This document shows positions 16,433-24,164 of a DNA stretch of 64,000 nt, in pieces (position 1 is the first letter of the stretch; the number at the start of each line of letters is the position of its first letter). The stretch lies in contig NZ_SMTK01000003.1 in the NCBI RefSeq assembly GCF_004357995.1, forward strand, positions 62,001-126,000, in the 5' to 3' direction. The stretch comes from Arthrobacter crusticola (GTDB lineage: Bacteria > Actinomycetota > Actinomycetes > Actinomycetales > Micrococcaceae). The notes under the pieces are model-generated. The model was not told where the DNA came from and made no database searches. It saw only the letters and a list, made by a program, of their open reading frames with translations. The position numbers and the translations under genes were made by a program.

Positions 16433-17158
16433 TCAGAGTGTCGCCGCCGCGAACCGCTTGCCGTCCGAGTTCTCGATCATGACGGCCCGGACCTTCGAAG
16501 GATCGAAGATCGCGCTTCCGTTGATCGTCGCCCCTTCGGCCGCGCCCTTCTCGGAGATGACCCAGCTACCGGCGATCTCCCGGTTCCCGTCAATGCCCTC
16601 AACGATGAGCCGGCACCTTTCCCCCGCGGGGATGCCGGTCACGGCCGCGTTGACCTTCACGAACCCGGCCGCCGGCTGCACGCTCACCGTGAGCCGGGTG
16701 CCGGTGGCCGCGTCGACGGTGCTCGCATACCGGGTTCCCGGCACCTCGGTGGCGGGAGCGGTGGCCGCCGGCGGTGCGGGCGGAACGGGATCGGATGCCT
16801 GCGGGGCGTTCATCGTGTAACCCACAGTCCCGCTGACTCCCGCGACGAACGCCACCAGGGCTGCGGCCGCCGCGAAGGTGGCCACCCGCCGCCGTCCGGC
16901 ACGTGCGTGCGGTGCGGCGAGGGTTCGGCGCTGCCGAAGGGTGCGCTGCAGCAGCAGATCGGCGTCGGGCGGCGGTCCGTCAAGCAGGGCTTCCGGGGGG
17001 AGGGAGCGCAGGGAGCCCTCGAGCGCCCGCAGGGAAGCGAGCTCGTCCCGGCAGGCCAGGCACTGAGCAAGATGGTCCCGCGCGTGCCTCTCCTCCTCGC
17101 CGGTCAGCTCGTCCATCCACACTGCCTGGACATCGAGGTGGGCATCAAACATGTTCAT
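16433..17158 (-). CDS. Anti-sigma factor with zinc-finger N-terminus (RskA/RslA-like)
   Basis: A 241-residue membrane anti-sigma factor. The N-terminal zinc-finger motif is HLAQCLAC (H-x3-C-x2-C, about residues 29-36). A single transmembrane segment (about 91-113, VATFAAAAALVAFVAGVSGTV) follows, then a Pro/Ala linker and an extracytoplasmic RskA-like domain of ~120 residues. It would hold the ECF sigma factor inactive until an envelope or redox signal triggers release. Its start overlaps the sigma gene by 14 bp, so the two are co-translated. The HxxxCxxC motif allows redox sensing as in some zinc anti-sigma factors, but this is inference. Confidence 0.88.
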   Translation of the reverse strand: MNMFDAHLDVQAVWMDELTGEEERHARDHLAQCLACRDELASLRALEGSLRSLPPEALLDGPPPDADLLLQRTLRQRRTLAAPHARAGRRRVATFAAAAALVAFVAGVSGTVGYTMNAPQASDPVPPAPPAATAPATEVPGTRYASTVDAATGTRLTVSVQPAAGFVKVNAAVTGIPAGERCRLIVEGIDGNREIAGSWVISEKGAAEGATINGSAIFDPSKVRAVMIENSDGKRFAAATL

Positions 17159-17699
17159 GGGCTACTCCTTCCATGTTGAGCCCCAGATCATTGAAGCGCT
17201 CCCGCAGAGTGCGCAGGGCATAGTACGTTCGGGATTTCACGGTGCCCGGCGGAATGCCGAGCCGCTCCGCCGTCTCTCCAACCGTCCGCCCCTCAAGGTA
17301 GACGCATCTCAGCACATCACGATGGTCGGAGGACAACTGTGCCAGCGCGTCCATGGTCACCATGGTGGTCACCACCGACGCCGAATGGTCGGGTTCCAGC
17401 GGCACCGTCATTTCATTCTCCGCAACCTCGAGCGGCCGGGCATTACGCGCCCTTATCCGGTCGGTGATGATGTTGCGGACCACTGTGAGGAGCCACCCGC
17501 GCACGGACCCTTTGCCGTTGCCGAGGGTTTCCTCGTGCTTCCACGCCCGGATCAGTGTTTCCTGCACAATATCCTCGGCGGCGGCCCGGTCCCCGGTGAG
17601 GCGGGTGGCGTACGCGAGCATTGCGTTGCCGTGCTCTCGGAAGAGGGCGCGGATGAATTCGTCCCCCGGATCCACCGGGGCCCGCCGCCGCAGGATCAT
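17145..17699 (-). CDS. ECF RNA polymerase sigma factor (SigL/SigK-like)
   Basis: A 184-residue group 4 sigma factor. Region 2 is seen in LFREHGNAMLAYATRLTGD followed by AAAEDIVQETLIRAWKH. Region 4 is LSSDHRDVLRCVYLEG followed by the helix-turn-helix GETAERLGIPPGTVKSRTYYAL. It directs transcription of a small regulon and is antagonised by the overlapping anti-sigma gene. About 138 bp upstream lies TGAACC-N16-CGTGTT, close to the consensus I recall for M. tuberculosis SigL, so autoregulation is likely. The ATG has only a weak ribosome site and overlaps the stop of a short upstream frame. Confidence 0.92.
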   Translation of the reverse strand: MILRRRAPVDPGDEFIRALFREHGNAMLAYATRLTGDRAAAEDIVQETLIRAWKHEETLGNGKGSVRGWLLTVVRNIITDRIRARNARPLEVAENEMTVPLEPDHSASVVTTMVTMDALAQLSSDHRDVLRCVYLEGRTVGETAERLGIPPGTVKSRTYYALRTLRERFNDLGLNMEGVAHEHV

Positions 17700-17800
17700 T
17701 CGCCCTGTCCATTCATTGGGATCGGCCGGCAGGCGGAATGCCCCCGTGTCCGGCCCCTGCCCACTCCGGGCGCAGCGTTCTGTCGCGCAGACGCGTGCAT
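17696..17800 (-). CDS. Possible 34-residue leader peptide upstream of the sigma gene
   Basis: A small open frame beginning MHASARQNAAPG with an excellent GAGGAG site 4 nt before its ATG. It ends in a TGA that overlaps the sigma-factor ATG (ATGA). It lies inside the transcript predicted from the ECF promoter at 17837-17864. The sigma gene itself has a weak ribosome site, so translation of this frame could couple to it. There is no recognisable domain and no conservation test was possible. Confidence 0.35.
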   Translation of the reverse strand: MHASARQNAAPGVGRGRTRGHSACRPIPMNGQGE

Positions 17801-17836
17801 GTCACTCCTCAGCTTCTTTTCAGCGGTACACAGGGG

Positions 17837-17864
17837 AACACGTGCCCCGGGCCGAACCGGTTCA
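17837..17864 (-). promoter_or_regulatory. ECF-type promoter of the sigma/anti-sigma operon
   Basis: On the minus strand, TGAACC (-35, 17859-17864) and CGTGTT (-10, 17837-17842) are separated by exactly 16 nt, the usual layout for ECF promoters with a GAAC -35. It faces the sigma gene and leaves a ~130-nt leader. A sister promoter with the same spacing is at 18997-19024. Confidence 0.68.
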
Positions 17865-17925
17865 ACAGGCGGACGGCGGATCGTGAAATACCTGGGGGTC
17901 CGCGCGTGGACGCCGAAGGAACGGC

Positions 17926-18906
17926 CTAGTCGGGGACGCAGTGCCGTCCCTCGTTGAGGCACCGGACGACGCTGTCCATCAGCCCGGCGGACATCAGGTT
18001 GATGAAGTGGGCATGGTCGCTGACAGGGCTCGAGCGTTCCTCGGGGAACGCGTCGACAACATACCGGGCGCCGTCGGGCACGGCGTAGGCCAACTCGAGG
18101 TGGAGCTGCGGCACCGGGAACGTACCCGGCGGGCAGAAGCCGGCGCCGTCCGGATAGCCGAGGTGGGAGCGGTGGTTGGGGCTGTCGACCGACCGCCCGT
18201 CCCAGCAGCTTGGGAACTCAAAGATGCGCACCGTGTCTTCGCCCGCGGGACAGAGCGGATAGTGCCGGCTGGCGAGGTCGGGGCTGCCCGAGCAGGACCA
18301 CCGCAGGTGGTCCGTCCCCGCCCCGGCCTGGGTGTACCCGTGGGCGTTTCCTGCGCCGGTGCGGACATTCGGGGCCAACGGCACGACGTTGCCGGCAGGG
18401 CTGCCCCGGAACTCGATGCGGACCGAGCGCGGGGTGAGGATGCCGTCGTCGTCGGCCGCTGGGCCGTGTGTGCCGTGCATGGCCCCCGGGCCGACCCGGA
18501 GCACGGGCCAGTAGTAGGACGACCGGTCACCGTTCGTGCAGGTGGTCCCGGCCGCCGTGAGGCTCTCCTCGGTGGAGAAGGCGTTGGTTGAGAGGTTGCC
18601 GACGTAATCGTGGACGTGGTGCGCAGCGCCCCGCTTGCCGGGGCTGACGACGAGGTTGTCGGAGTTCCGCACCTTGCCGCTGTTCACTCCGCAGTCGACG
18701 GTGAACGAACCGAGCGAAGCCCCGGGCTGCGCTTCGGGGGCGGAGGCGACACGGGGAGCCTTCGAAATCGGCTCGTATGCAGCGGCGCTCGGTGACGGGC
18801 CTGCGGCCGCCGGGAGGAGCAGCAACCCCGCGGTGAGCGCGGCGAGAACGGCAAGGAGGAAGGCAAGGGCGGGAGCCTTGAACTTCCCTCCCGGGCTACG
18901 AAACAT
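17926..18906 (-). CDS. DUF1996 domain-containing secreted protein
   Basis: A 326-residue exported protein. The N-terminus has a hydrophobic segment (about residues 12-35) acting as signal peptide or anchor, then an Ala/Ser/Pro-rich linker. The rest is a DUF1996 domain, recognised by FTVDCG, the HHVHDYVGN-like AAHHVHDYVGN, SYYWPVL, WSCSG and FEFPSCWDG followed by DSPNHRSHLGYPDG. Many conserved Cys, His and Trp residues suggest a disulfide-rich, possibly metal- or carbohydrate-binding fold. The function of the family is not established. It lies immediately upstream of the sigma locus on the same strand but ends before the ECF promoter. Confidence 0.86.
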   Translation of the reverse strand: MFRSPGGKFKAPALAFLLAVLAALTAGLLLLPAAAGPSPSAAAYEPISKAPRVASAPEAQPGASLGSFTVDCGVNSGKVRNSDNLVVSPGKRGAAHHVHDYVGNLSTNAFSTEESLTAAGTTCTNGDRSSYYWPVLRVGPGAMHGTHGPAADDDGILTPRSVRIEFRGSPAGNVVPLAPNVRTGAGNAHGYTQAGAGTDHLRWSCSGSPDLASRHYPLCPAGEDTVRIFEFPSCWDGRSVDSPNHRSHLGYPDGAGFCPPGTFPVPQLHLELAYAVPDGARYVVDAFPEERSSPVSDHAHFINLMSAGLMDSVVRCLNEGRHCVPD

Positions 18907-18996
18907 GGAGTCGACCCACGACAGACCGTAAAACTCTTGTTCCGTTGTGCTGGAGAAATCTGGAATTCAGGTGCTGCGCCTTCCGAACAAAGATCC

Positions 18997-19024
18997 CGAA
19001 CCGGTGATGCGGGGACTGCGTGTC
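18997..19024 (+). promoter_or_regulatory. ECF-type promoter upstream of the COG4315 lipoprotein gene
   Basis: CGAACC (18997-19002) and CGTGTC (19019-19024) are separated by 16 nt and face the lipoprotein gene, ~130 bp upstream of its ATG. Five of six bases in each box and the exact spacing match the promoter of the sigma operon at 17837-17864. Confidence 0.62.
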
Positions 19025-19155
19025 CGGGACCCCACTACTTTACCCGGTTCCCGGCCGCGGAACGGCCGCAGCCGCCTGGTGAACCGTCCGGCGCCGGGGT
19101 GCGTGTGGTGGGTGATGGATTCCCCATCGCCTCCCCTCAGTCGAAGGACGATCGA

Positions 19156-19800
19156 ATGACCGTGAACCGCACCGCCCTCAAAGCAGCACTGATCCCCGTT
19201 CTCCTGGCCACGCTGGCCGGCTGCAGCACCGCCGCCGAACCGGCCTCGTCCGCCCAGCCCGCGCCGATCTCGACGGCCGCACCCGCCCCGGTCGAAGAAT
19301 CCCCGGCGCCTGCACAGGCTCCGACGCTGGTGCGCACGCAGGGCGCTGTGCAGATTTTCGAGGGCGCAGCCCCTACCCTGCTGGACACCGCCGACCGGTA
19401 CAGCGCCAGGAACGCCATCCAGCTCACGGCGGGACCGGCGGCCGGCACTGCCGTGACGGACGCGGGTGGGTTTTCCCTCTACCGCTTCGACAATGACACC
19501 GCCAACCCGTCCACGACCACCTGTGTCGATGACTGCGCGGTGAACTGGCCGCCGCTACTGGTGGACGGCACCGCCAAAATCTACACTGAGAACGTCGACG
19601 CCAGCCTGATCGGCTACGTCGAACGGTCCGACGGGACCTGCCAGGTGACCATTGGCGGATGGCCCGTTTACTACTTCGCCGGGGATACAGCCCCGGGTCA
19701 GGCGCTTGGCCAGGGCATTGGGGGCACCTGGTTCACGATCGACGGAACCGGAAAGAAGGCCGCCCAGACGGCTGCTCCGTCGGAGGTCCCGGGATACTAA
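19156..19800 (+). CDS. COG4315 lipoprotein with secreted repeats
   Basis: A 214-residue exported lipoprotein with signal peptide and lipobox LAGC near residue 22, then a Pro/Ala-rich linker. The C-terminal half holds the COG4315 (Lipoprotein_15) repeats with the family's aromatic motif: FSLYRFDND followed by CVDDCAVNWPPLL, and WPVYYFAGD. AAGGACG lies before the ATG. The ECF-type promoter upstream suggests it is a target of the neighbouring sigma factor. The family is often induced by envelope or oxidative stress, but its biochemical role is unknown. Confidence 0.87.
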   Translation: MTVNRTALKAALIPVLLATLAGCSTAAEPASSAQPAPISTAAPAPVEESPAPAQAPTLVRTQGAVQIFEGAAPTLLDTADRYSARNAIQLTAGPAAGTAVTDAGGFSLYRFDNDTANPSTTTCVDDCAVNWPPLLVDGTAKIYTENVDASLIGYVERSDGTCQVTIGGWPVYYFAGDTAPGQALGQGIGGTWFTIDGTGKKAAQTAAPSEVPGY

Positions 19801-19939
19801 GCCGGCATCCCGGGCCGATTGAACCCATTCCCCCTCAAGACCGCGTATCGACCGGCGGCCGATGACGGCCTGCCCGGGCACGAGTGCCCTTCCGAGGGGA
19901 TCTAGGAAACCCAGGAACCAGGAATTTCAGGAGACCATA

Positions 19940-21334
19940 GTGACCGCAGAACCGAATCCAGCCGCCACCGCCCCCATCCTGGCCGCCGCCGGGGAAAGCG
20001 CCTACGCAGCCGCCACCTCCAGCTACAACCTTGCAGTGGAGATCCGTCCGCTGTTCGCCGCGACCGCCACCACCGTCGCCGACGTCCAGGCCATCCTCAG
20101 GGAGGCGAGGGCACAAAACCTGTCGGTGCGGGTGCATGCCACCGGGCATGCCGCGGGCTCCGCGCTCCCCTACGGGGCGGACGACGTGCTGATCCGGGTG
20201 CGGCTGGAAGGCGGGGTCGCCGTCGACCCGGAGGCCCGGACGGCGGTGATTCCGGCGGGCACTCCCTGGGGGGAGGTCCTGGCCGCCTCCGCTCCCCACG
20301 GACTGGTTCCGCTGCACGGGTCCTCCCCGACGGTGGGGGCGGTCGGCTACCTGCTGCGGACGGGGCTGAGCTTCTACGGCAGGCGGTACGGTCTCGCCTC
20401 GAACTCGGTCACCTCGATCACGCTGGTCACCGCGGACGGTGCCGTCGTCACGGTAAACCACGACCATGACCGTGAACTGTTCGACGCGCTGCGCGGCGGT
20501 GGCGGTGGCTTCGGCGTCGTCGTCTCGGTGACGGTGTCCCTCTTTGCCATCGACTCGGTGTTCACCGGTGCCGCGTTCTGGCCGGCCGCCGAGGCCCCGT
20601 TCCTGCTTCAGGCGTGGGAGGAATGGGCCGAAACGGCCCCGCCCGAGGCCTCCACGGCATTCCGCGTCATGAACCTGCCGCCCCTGCCCGGGATCCCACC
20701 GGCGCTCACGGCGGGCCCGGTCGTGTGTATTGACGGAGCCGTACTCGACGGGGAGGGGCGCTCCGGGGCGGAGATCGCCGCGGACCTGCTGGAACCCCTC
20801 CGTCGACGGGTCGCACCGATCCTCGACACCTGGCACCCCGGGGTCCCCACCGACGTGCCCGCAACCCACATGGATCCCCCGGACCCGGCACCGTTCGTGG
20901 GCGACCACCAGATGCTCAAACCTCTCGGTGCCGCCGGGCGCCAGGCGCTGCTGTCGATCGCAGGCACGGCCGCCGGAGCCCACCTGACGATCGTTGAGCT
21001 CCGGCAGCTGGGCGGGGCACTGGCCGTCGCCGATCCCCGGGGCGGCATCGTGAATTCCCTGTCCGGTGCGTACGGCTCGCTCAGCATAGGCATCCTCGCC
21101 GGCCCTGACGCCCTCGAGGGGGTGGAGGCCGGCTTGGCCGCACTGCGTGCGGTGCTTGAGCCCTGGGACACCGGCCTGACCGCTCCAAGCTTCGTTGACC
21201 GCTTCGATGGACCGCAGCGTTCCTTCGACGCCTCGGTGGCGGAGCAGGTCGAGGCGGTCCGCCGGCGGGTGGATCCGCAGGGCGTGTTCGGCCGCGATGC
21301 CTCATATGCCGTGCCGGCGGGCTCGCGGAGATAG
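19940..21334 (+). CDS. FAD-binding (PCMH-type) oxidoreductase
   Basis: A 464-residue FAD-linked oxidase. The N-terminal FAD-binding_4 domain (about 30-195) contains the ATGHAAGS segment, whose His is the usual site of covalent flavin attachment, and GSSPTVGAVGYLLRTGLSFYGRRYG. The C-terminal half is the substrate domain. It resembles berberine-bridge/6-hydroxynicotine-oxidase-like enzymes, but no clear BBE tail is seen. The GTG start is chosen because AGGAG lies about 6 nt upstream. It follows the COG4315 lipoprotein after 139 nt and could share its ECF promoter. Substrate unknown. Confidence 0.86.
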   Translation: MTAEPNPAATAPILAAAGESAYAAATSSYNLAVEIRPLFAATATTVADVQAILREARAQNLSVRVHATGHAAGSALPYGADDVLIRVRLEGGVAVDPEARTAVIPAGTPWGEVLAASAPHGLVPLHGSSPTVGAVGYLLRTGLSFYGRRYGLASNSVTSITLVTADGAVVTVNHDHDRELFDALRGGGGGFGVVVSVTVSLFAIDSVFTGAAFWPAAEAPFLLQAWEEWAETAPPEASTAFRVMNLPPLPGIPPALTAGPVVCIDGAVLDGEGRSGAEIAADLLEPLRRRVAPILDTWHPGVPTDVPATHMDPPDPAPFVGDHQMLKPLGAAGRQALLSIAGTAAGAHLTIVELRQLGGALAVADPRGGIVNSLSGAYGSLSIGILAGPDALEGVEAGLAALRAVLEPWDTGLTAPSFVDRFDGPQRSFDASVAEQVEAVRRRVDPQGVFGRDASYAVPAGSRR

Positions 21335-21343
21335 TTCGAGGTC

Positions 21344-21916
21344 ATGACGACATCGTTTCGGTACGACGTGGAGGTGCTGCACCTGCTCGTGTCGCCGGCG
21401 CACGCCTACTTCGGCCGCGCCCGCGACGGAGTGGCGGACGTCCCGACGACGGACGCCGACCGGGTTGACCTCGTGGCGGGCAAGGGGATCATCGGCGACC
21501 GGTTCTTCGGCAAGGCGGCGCACATGGATGCGGCGGTGACGCTGATGGCGGTCGAGGCCCTCGATGCCATTGCCGACGAACTGGGGGTCGAGCACTTCGA
21601 CCCGCTGCTTCCCCGGCGCAACGTGATCCTTCGGGGCGCCCAGCTCGCACCCTTGGTCGGGGAGGAGTTCGCGCTCGAATCCGGTGGTGACACCGCGAGG
21701 CTTCGAGGCGGGCGGCCGGCCCACCCCTGTGTCTGGATGGACCGGGTGATGGCACCCGGCGTGCACTCCGCGATGCGCGGGCGCGGGGGCATCCGCTGCC
21801 AGGTGCTCTCGGACGGCGTGCTGCACCGCGGTCCGGCCGTGCTGGTCAGCCCCGTCCCGCTGGAGCCCGGGCAGGCGCATGTTCCGGCCCTGCGCCGGGC
21901 CACCCGGCTGCCCTGA
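21344..21916 (+). CDS. MOSC domain-containing protein
   Basis: A 190-residue protein of the molybdenum-cofactor-sulfurase C-terminal (MOSC) family. It carries GKGIIGDRFFGK, FDPLLPRRNVILRG and the conserved Cys in GGRPAHPCVWMD, which in the family is thought to carry sulfur for metal-sulfur cofactors. The MOSC domain stands alone, as in YiiM-like proteins. GAGG precedes the ATG, and the gene starts 9 nt after the FAD-oxidase stop, so the two are probably co-transcribed. A terminator-like hairpin follows at 21931. Confidence 0.86.
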   Translation: MTTSFRYDVEVLHLLVSPAHAYFGRARDGVADVPTTDADRVDLVAGKGIIGDRFFGKAAHMDAAVTLMAVEALDAIADELGVEHFDPLLPRRNVILRGAQLAPLVGEEFALESGGDTARLRGGRPAHPCVWMDRVMAPGVHSAMRGRGGIRCQVLSDGVLHRGPAVLVSPVPLEPGQAHVPALRRATRLP

Positions 21917-21930
21917 CCCCGCACCGCCGC

Positions 21931-21959
21931 CTACCCGTCCGCCCACAGTGGACGGGTAG
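21931..21959 (+). terminator. Hairpin terminator after the MOSC gene
   Basis: A perfect 10-bp stem (CTACCCGTCC / GGACGGGTAG) with a 9-nt loop lies 14 bp after the MOSC stop codon. Confidence 0.65.
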
Positions 21960-22023
21960 GCTGTGCCCTGTCCGGGGTGGGCGATGCCCCGGCGGTTGGA
22001 TACAGCGGGAGGACAGCGGCTTC

Positions 22024-22842
22024 GTGGGAAAAGTTAAGGTCATCGCGCACCGCGGCGCGTCCGCCCATGCCCCGGAGAACACCCTGCCGGCGATCGACCT
22101 CGCCGTCGAACACGGCGCGGACTTGGTGGAGATCGACGTGCGCAGGACGCTGGACGGGGAGCTGGCCGTCATCCACGACCCCACCCTCGAGCGGACCACG
22201 GATGCGGCCAGGGCGTTTCCGGGCCGCGCCCGGTACGACGTCGCAGGGTTCACCCTGGCCGAGATCCGGTCCCTCGATGCGGGAAGCTGGTTCGGGCCCG
22301 CCTTCGCGGGCGTCCGGGTCCCCACGCTCCATGAGGTCCTCACCGCCCTCGCCGGCCGGGCGGGGCTGCTGCTTGAAGTCAAGGATCCCGCGTCCGCCCC
22401 GGGCATCGCCGCCGACCTCCGGGCCGTGCTCGACGCCGCGGGCTGGCTGGGCGGCGGACCGGCCGGGCCGCTCGTCGTGCAGTCCGCCGACTGGCAATTC
22501 GTCAACGCGTTCCACCTGCTCCTGCCGGGGGTCCCGGTGGGTCTGCTGGGCGGGCCGCCGCCCCCGCAGGAGATCGACGGCGCGGCGGGCTGGGCGCACT
22601 GCATCAACCCGAAGAACACCAAGGTAACGGCCGACCTCGTCCACCGCGTTCACAGCGGCGGGATGGTCCTGTGGCCCTACACGGTCGACAACCCCCGCCG
22701 CATGCGCGAGCTGATCGCCCTGGGAGTCGACGGCATCATCACCAACCGTCCCGCACTCCTGGCGGAGGTCCTGGCCGGGTCCGCACGACGTCGGTTCACA
22801 TGGCTGCGGCGGTGGTGGTCGATCAGCAGGGCTTCCAGGTGA
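22024..22842 (+). CDS. Glycerophosphodiester phosphodiesterase
   Basis: A 272-residue GDPD-family enzyme that hydrolyses glycerophosphodiesters to glycerol-3-phosphate and an alcohol. The family signature is at the N-terminus: IAHRGASAHAPENTLPAI (His and Arg of the active site, Glu of the metal site), then DLVEIDVR and VIHDPTLERTTD. The C-terminal part contains WPYTVDNPRRMRELIALGVDGIITNRP. No signal peptide, so cytoplasmic. GTG start with GGGAGGA upstream. Its end overlaps the convergent nuclease gene by 20 bp. Confidence 0.92.
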   Translation: MGKVKVIAHRGASAHAPENTLPAIDLAVEHGADLVEIDVRRTLDGELAVIHDPTLERTTDAARAFPGRARYDVAGFTLAEIRSLDAGSWFGPAFAGVRVPTLHEVLTALAGRAGLLLEVKDPASAPGIAADLRAVLDAAGWLGGGPAGPLVVQSADWQFVNAFHLLLPGVPVGLLGGPPPPQEIDGAAGWAHCINPKNTKVTADLVHRVHSGGMVLWPYTVDNPRRMRELIALGVDGIITNRPALLAEVLAGSARRRFTWLRRWWSISRASR

Positions 22843-23953
22843 GGCCTCCGGGCGCATAGCAGCGGGGGCCGTTGTACCCCGGGTACGGGTTGGCAGGTGC
22901 GGGAGCCGGCGCCGGAGCGGGGGCGGGAACATAGGGCGCCGGAGCCGGCGGAACATATGGATCCGGGGCCGGCTGAAGATTCGCGATCCGGTCACGTTCC
23001 GCGGCGGCCGCCGCCTCGGCCGCAATACGTTCGGCCTCTGCTGCGGCTGCTGCGGCCGCAACTCGTTCCGCCTCCGCGATCCGGTCGGCCTCCTGCTGGC
23101 GCTTCGCCGCGGCTTTGGCTTCAGCAGCCTCCTTGGCCTTCTGGGCCGCCCGGGCCTCCGTCCGGGCGAACTCCCCTCCGGCCTCCTCCCGGGCGCGCAG
23201 TTCCGACTCTCCGGTACTGATCGCAGCGGTCAGGCCGGCGGTCAGGGAACTCGCCCTGGCGCTGCCAAGGGCGAGCCAGAGCACAGACTTCTTCTCCAGC
23301 GCGAGAGTTTCCTGCACGGCCTTGGCACTGGCCAGGGCGGCAGCGAGACCTGCTGCCGCCGCTGCTGCTGTCGCCGCCGTTCCGCCCACCGGCACCGCCG
23401 ACGCTTCGGCCAGAGCCTGGGTGGCATCCTTCACCTGGGCGGGAAGGGAACATTCGGTCTGCGGGCTGTGGAGCCCTGCACGGTCTGCCTTGGCTTCACT
23501 GTGCGCGGCTTCAACCTCGTCAAGGTACTTCCGGTTCGGCTCGAACACCACGGGCACGCCGAACCCTTGGCGGGCGATTTCGGCATTAACCAAGGTCCGG
23601 TCCGTCAGAAACACTGCTGCCAAGGTCCGGCCGTACCGGTCCTCCCGCTCCACATCGAAGTCGAGGCCGACCTGCGTGCCTGGCGGTGTCAACTTCTTGA
23701 GGAACTCCGTCGCCTCGGGGCCAAGGCACTCAACCGGCTTGTCCGGGTGCTTAGTCTCGGGCGTGTCGATATTGAGGAGTCGGACGGTTTTTTCATCGCC
23801 GCCCACCTTGATGACAAGCGTGTCCCCATCGACGACGCGAACGACACTGCCCGCTTCCGCATCGGGAGAGTCCGAGCAGCTGGTCAGTCCTCCCACCAGG
23901 GCCGCGGTGACCGCTCCCGCTACGAAAAGCCTGCGCCGGCCGACCGGATGCAC
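22823..23953 (-). CDS. Thermonuclease-like (SNase) lipoprotein with coiled-coil tail
   Basis: A 376-residue protein with an N-terminal lipobox (GGLTSC, Cys near residue 26). A staphylococcal-nuclease domain follows (about 38-165): VVDGDTLVIKV, VRLLNIDTPETKHPDKPVEC, EDRYGRTLA and a VNAEIARQGF segment. After it come an Ala-rich helix, a long Ala/Glu/Lys/Arg coiled coil (about 260-330), a Pro-Ala-rich tail and a terminal Cys-rich end, CYAPGGLTWKPC. The tail suggests a surface-exposed nuclease spanning the wall. Of the two adjacent GTG codons, the second (23953) is better spaced from GGAG. Confidence 0.82.
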   Translation of the reverse strand: MHPVGRRRLFVAGAVTAALVGGLTSCSDSPDAEAGSVVRVVDGDTLVIKVGGDEKTVRLLNIDTPETKHPDKPVECLGPEATEFLKKLTPPGTQVGLDFDVEREDRYGRTLAAVFLTDRTLVNAEIARQGFGVPVVFEPNRKYLDEVEAAHSEAKADRAGLHSPQTECSLPAQVKDATQALAEASAVPVGGTAATAAAAAAGLAAALASAKAVQETLALEKKSVLWLALGSARASSLTAGLTAAISTGESELRAREEAGGEFARTEARAAQKAKEAAEAKAAAKRQQEADRIAEAERVAAAAAAAEAERIAAEAAAAAERDRIANLQPAPDPYVPPAPAPYVPAPAPAPAPAPANPYPGYNGPRCYAPGGLTWKPC

Positions 23954-24152
23954 CACTGCTCCACCCCCACAATTTTCATTTCCCGTGTTCTTTGGCTGCG
24001 CCGGTTCGGCCCCCGCCACCGCGTGGAGGCACCGGTACGCCCTTGCGGCGCACCCTCGCCCAGAACGCGGCAGATCGAGTGTATCGGTCCAACACCTGTC
24101 GGGGGAGAACTGTCCGGGCGGTAGCGGGACGGTAAGGAACCAGCCGGGCTTA

Positions 24153-24158
24153 TAGGCT
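24153..24158 (+). promoter_or_regulatory. -10 box TAGGCT for a leaderless start
   Basis: TAGGCT is followed by exactly 6 nt and then the GTG of the MATE transporter gene; no Shine-Dalgarno sequence is present. Confidence 0.6.
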
Positions 24159-24164
24159 GAGCCG

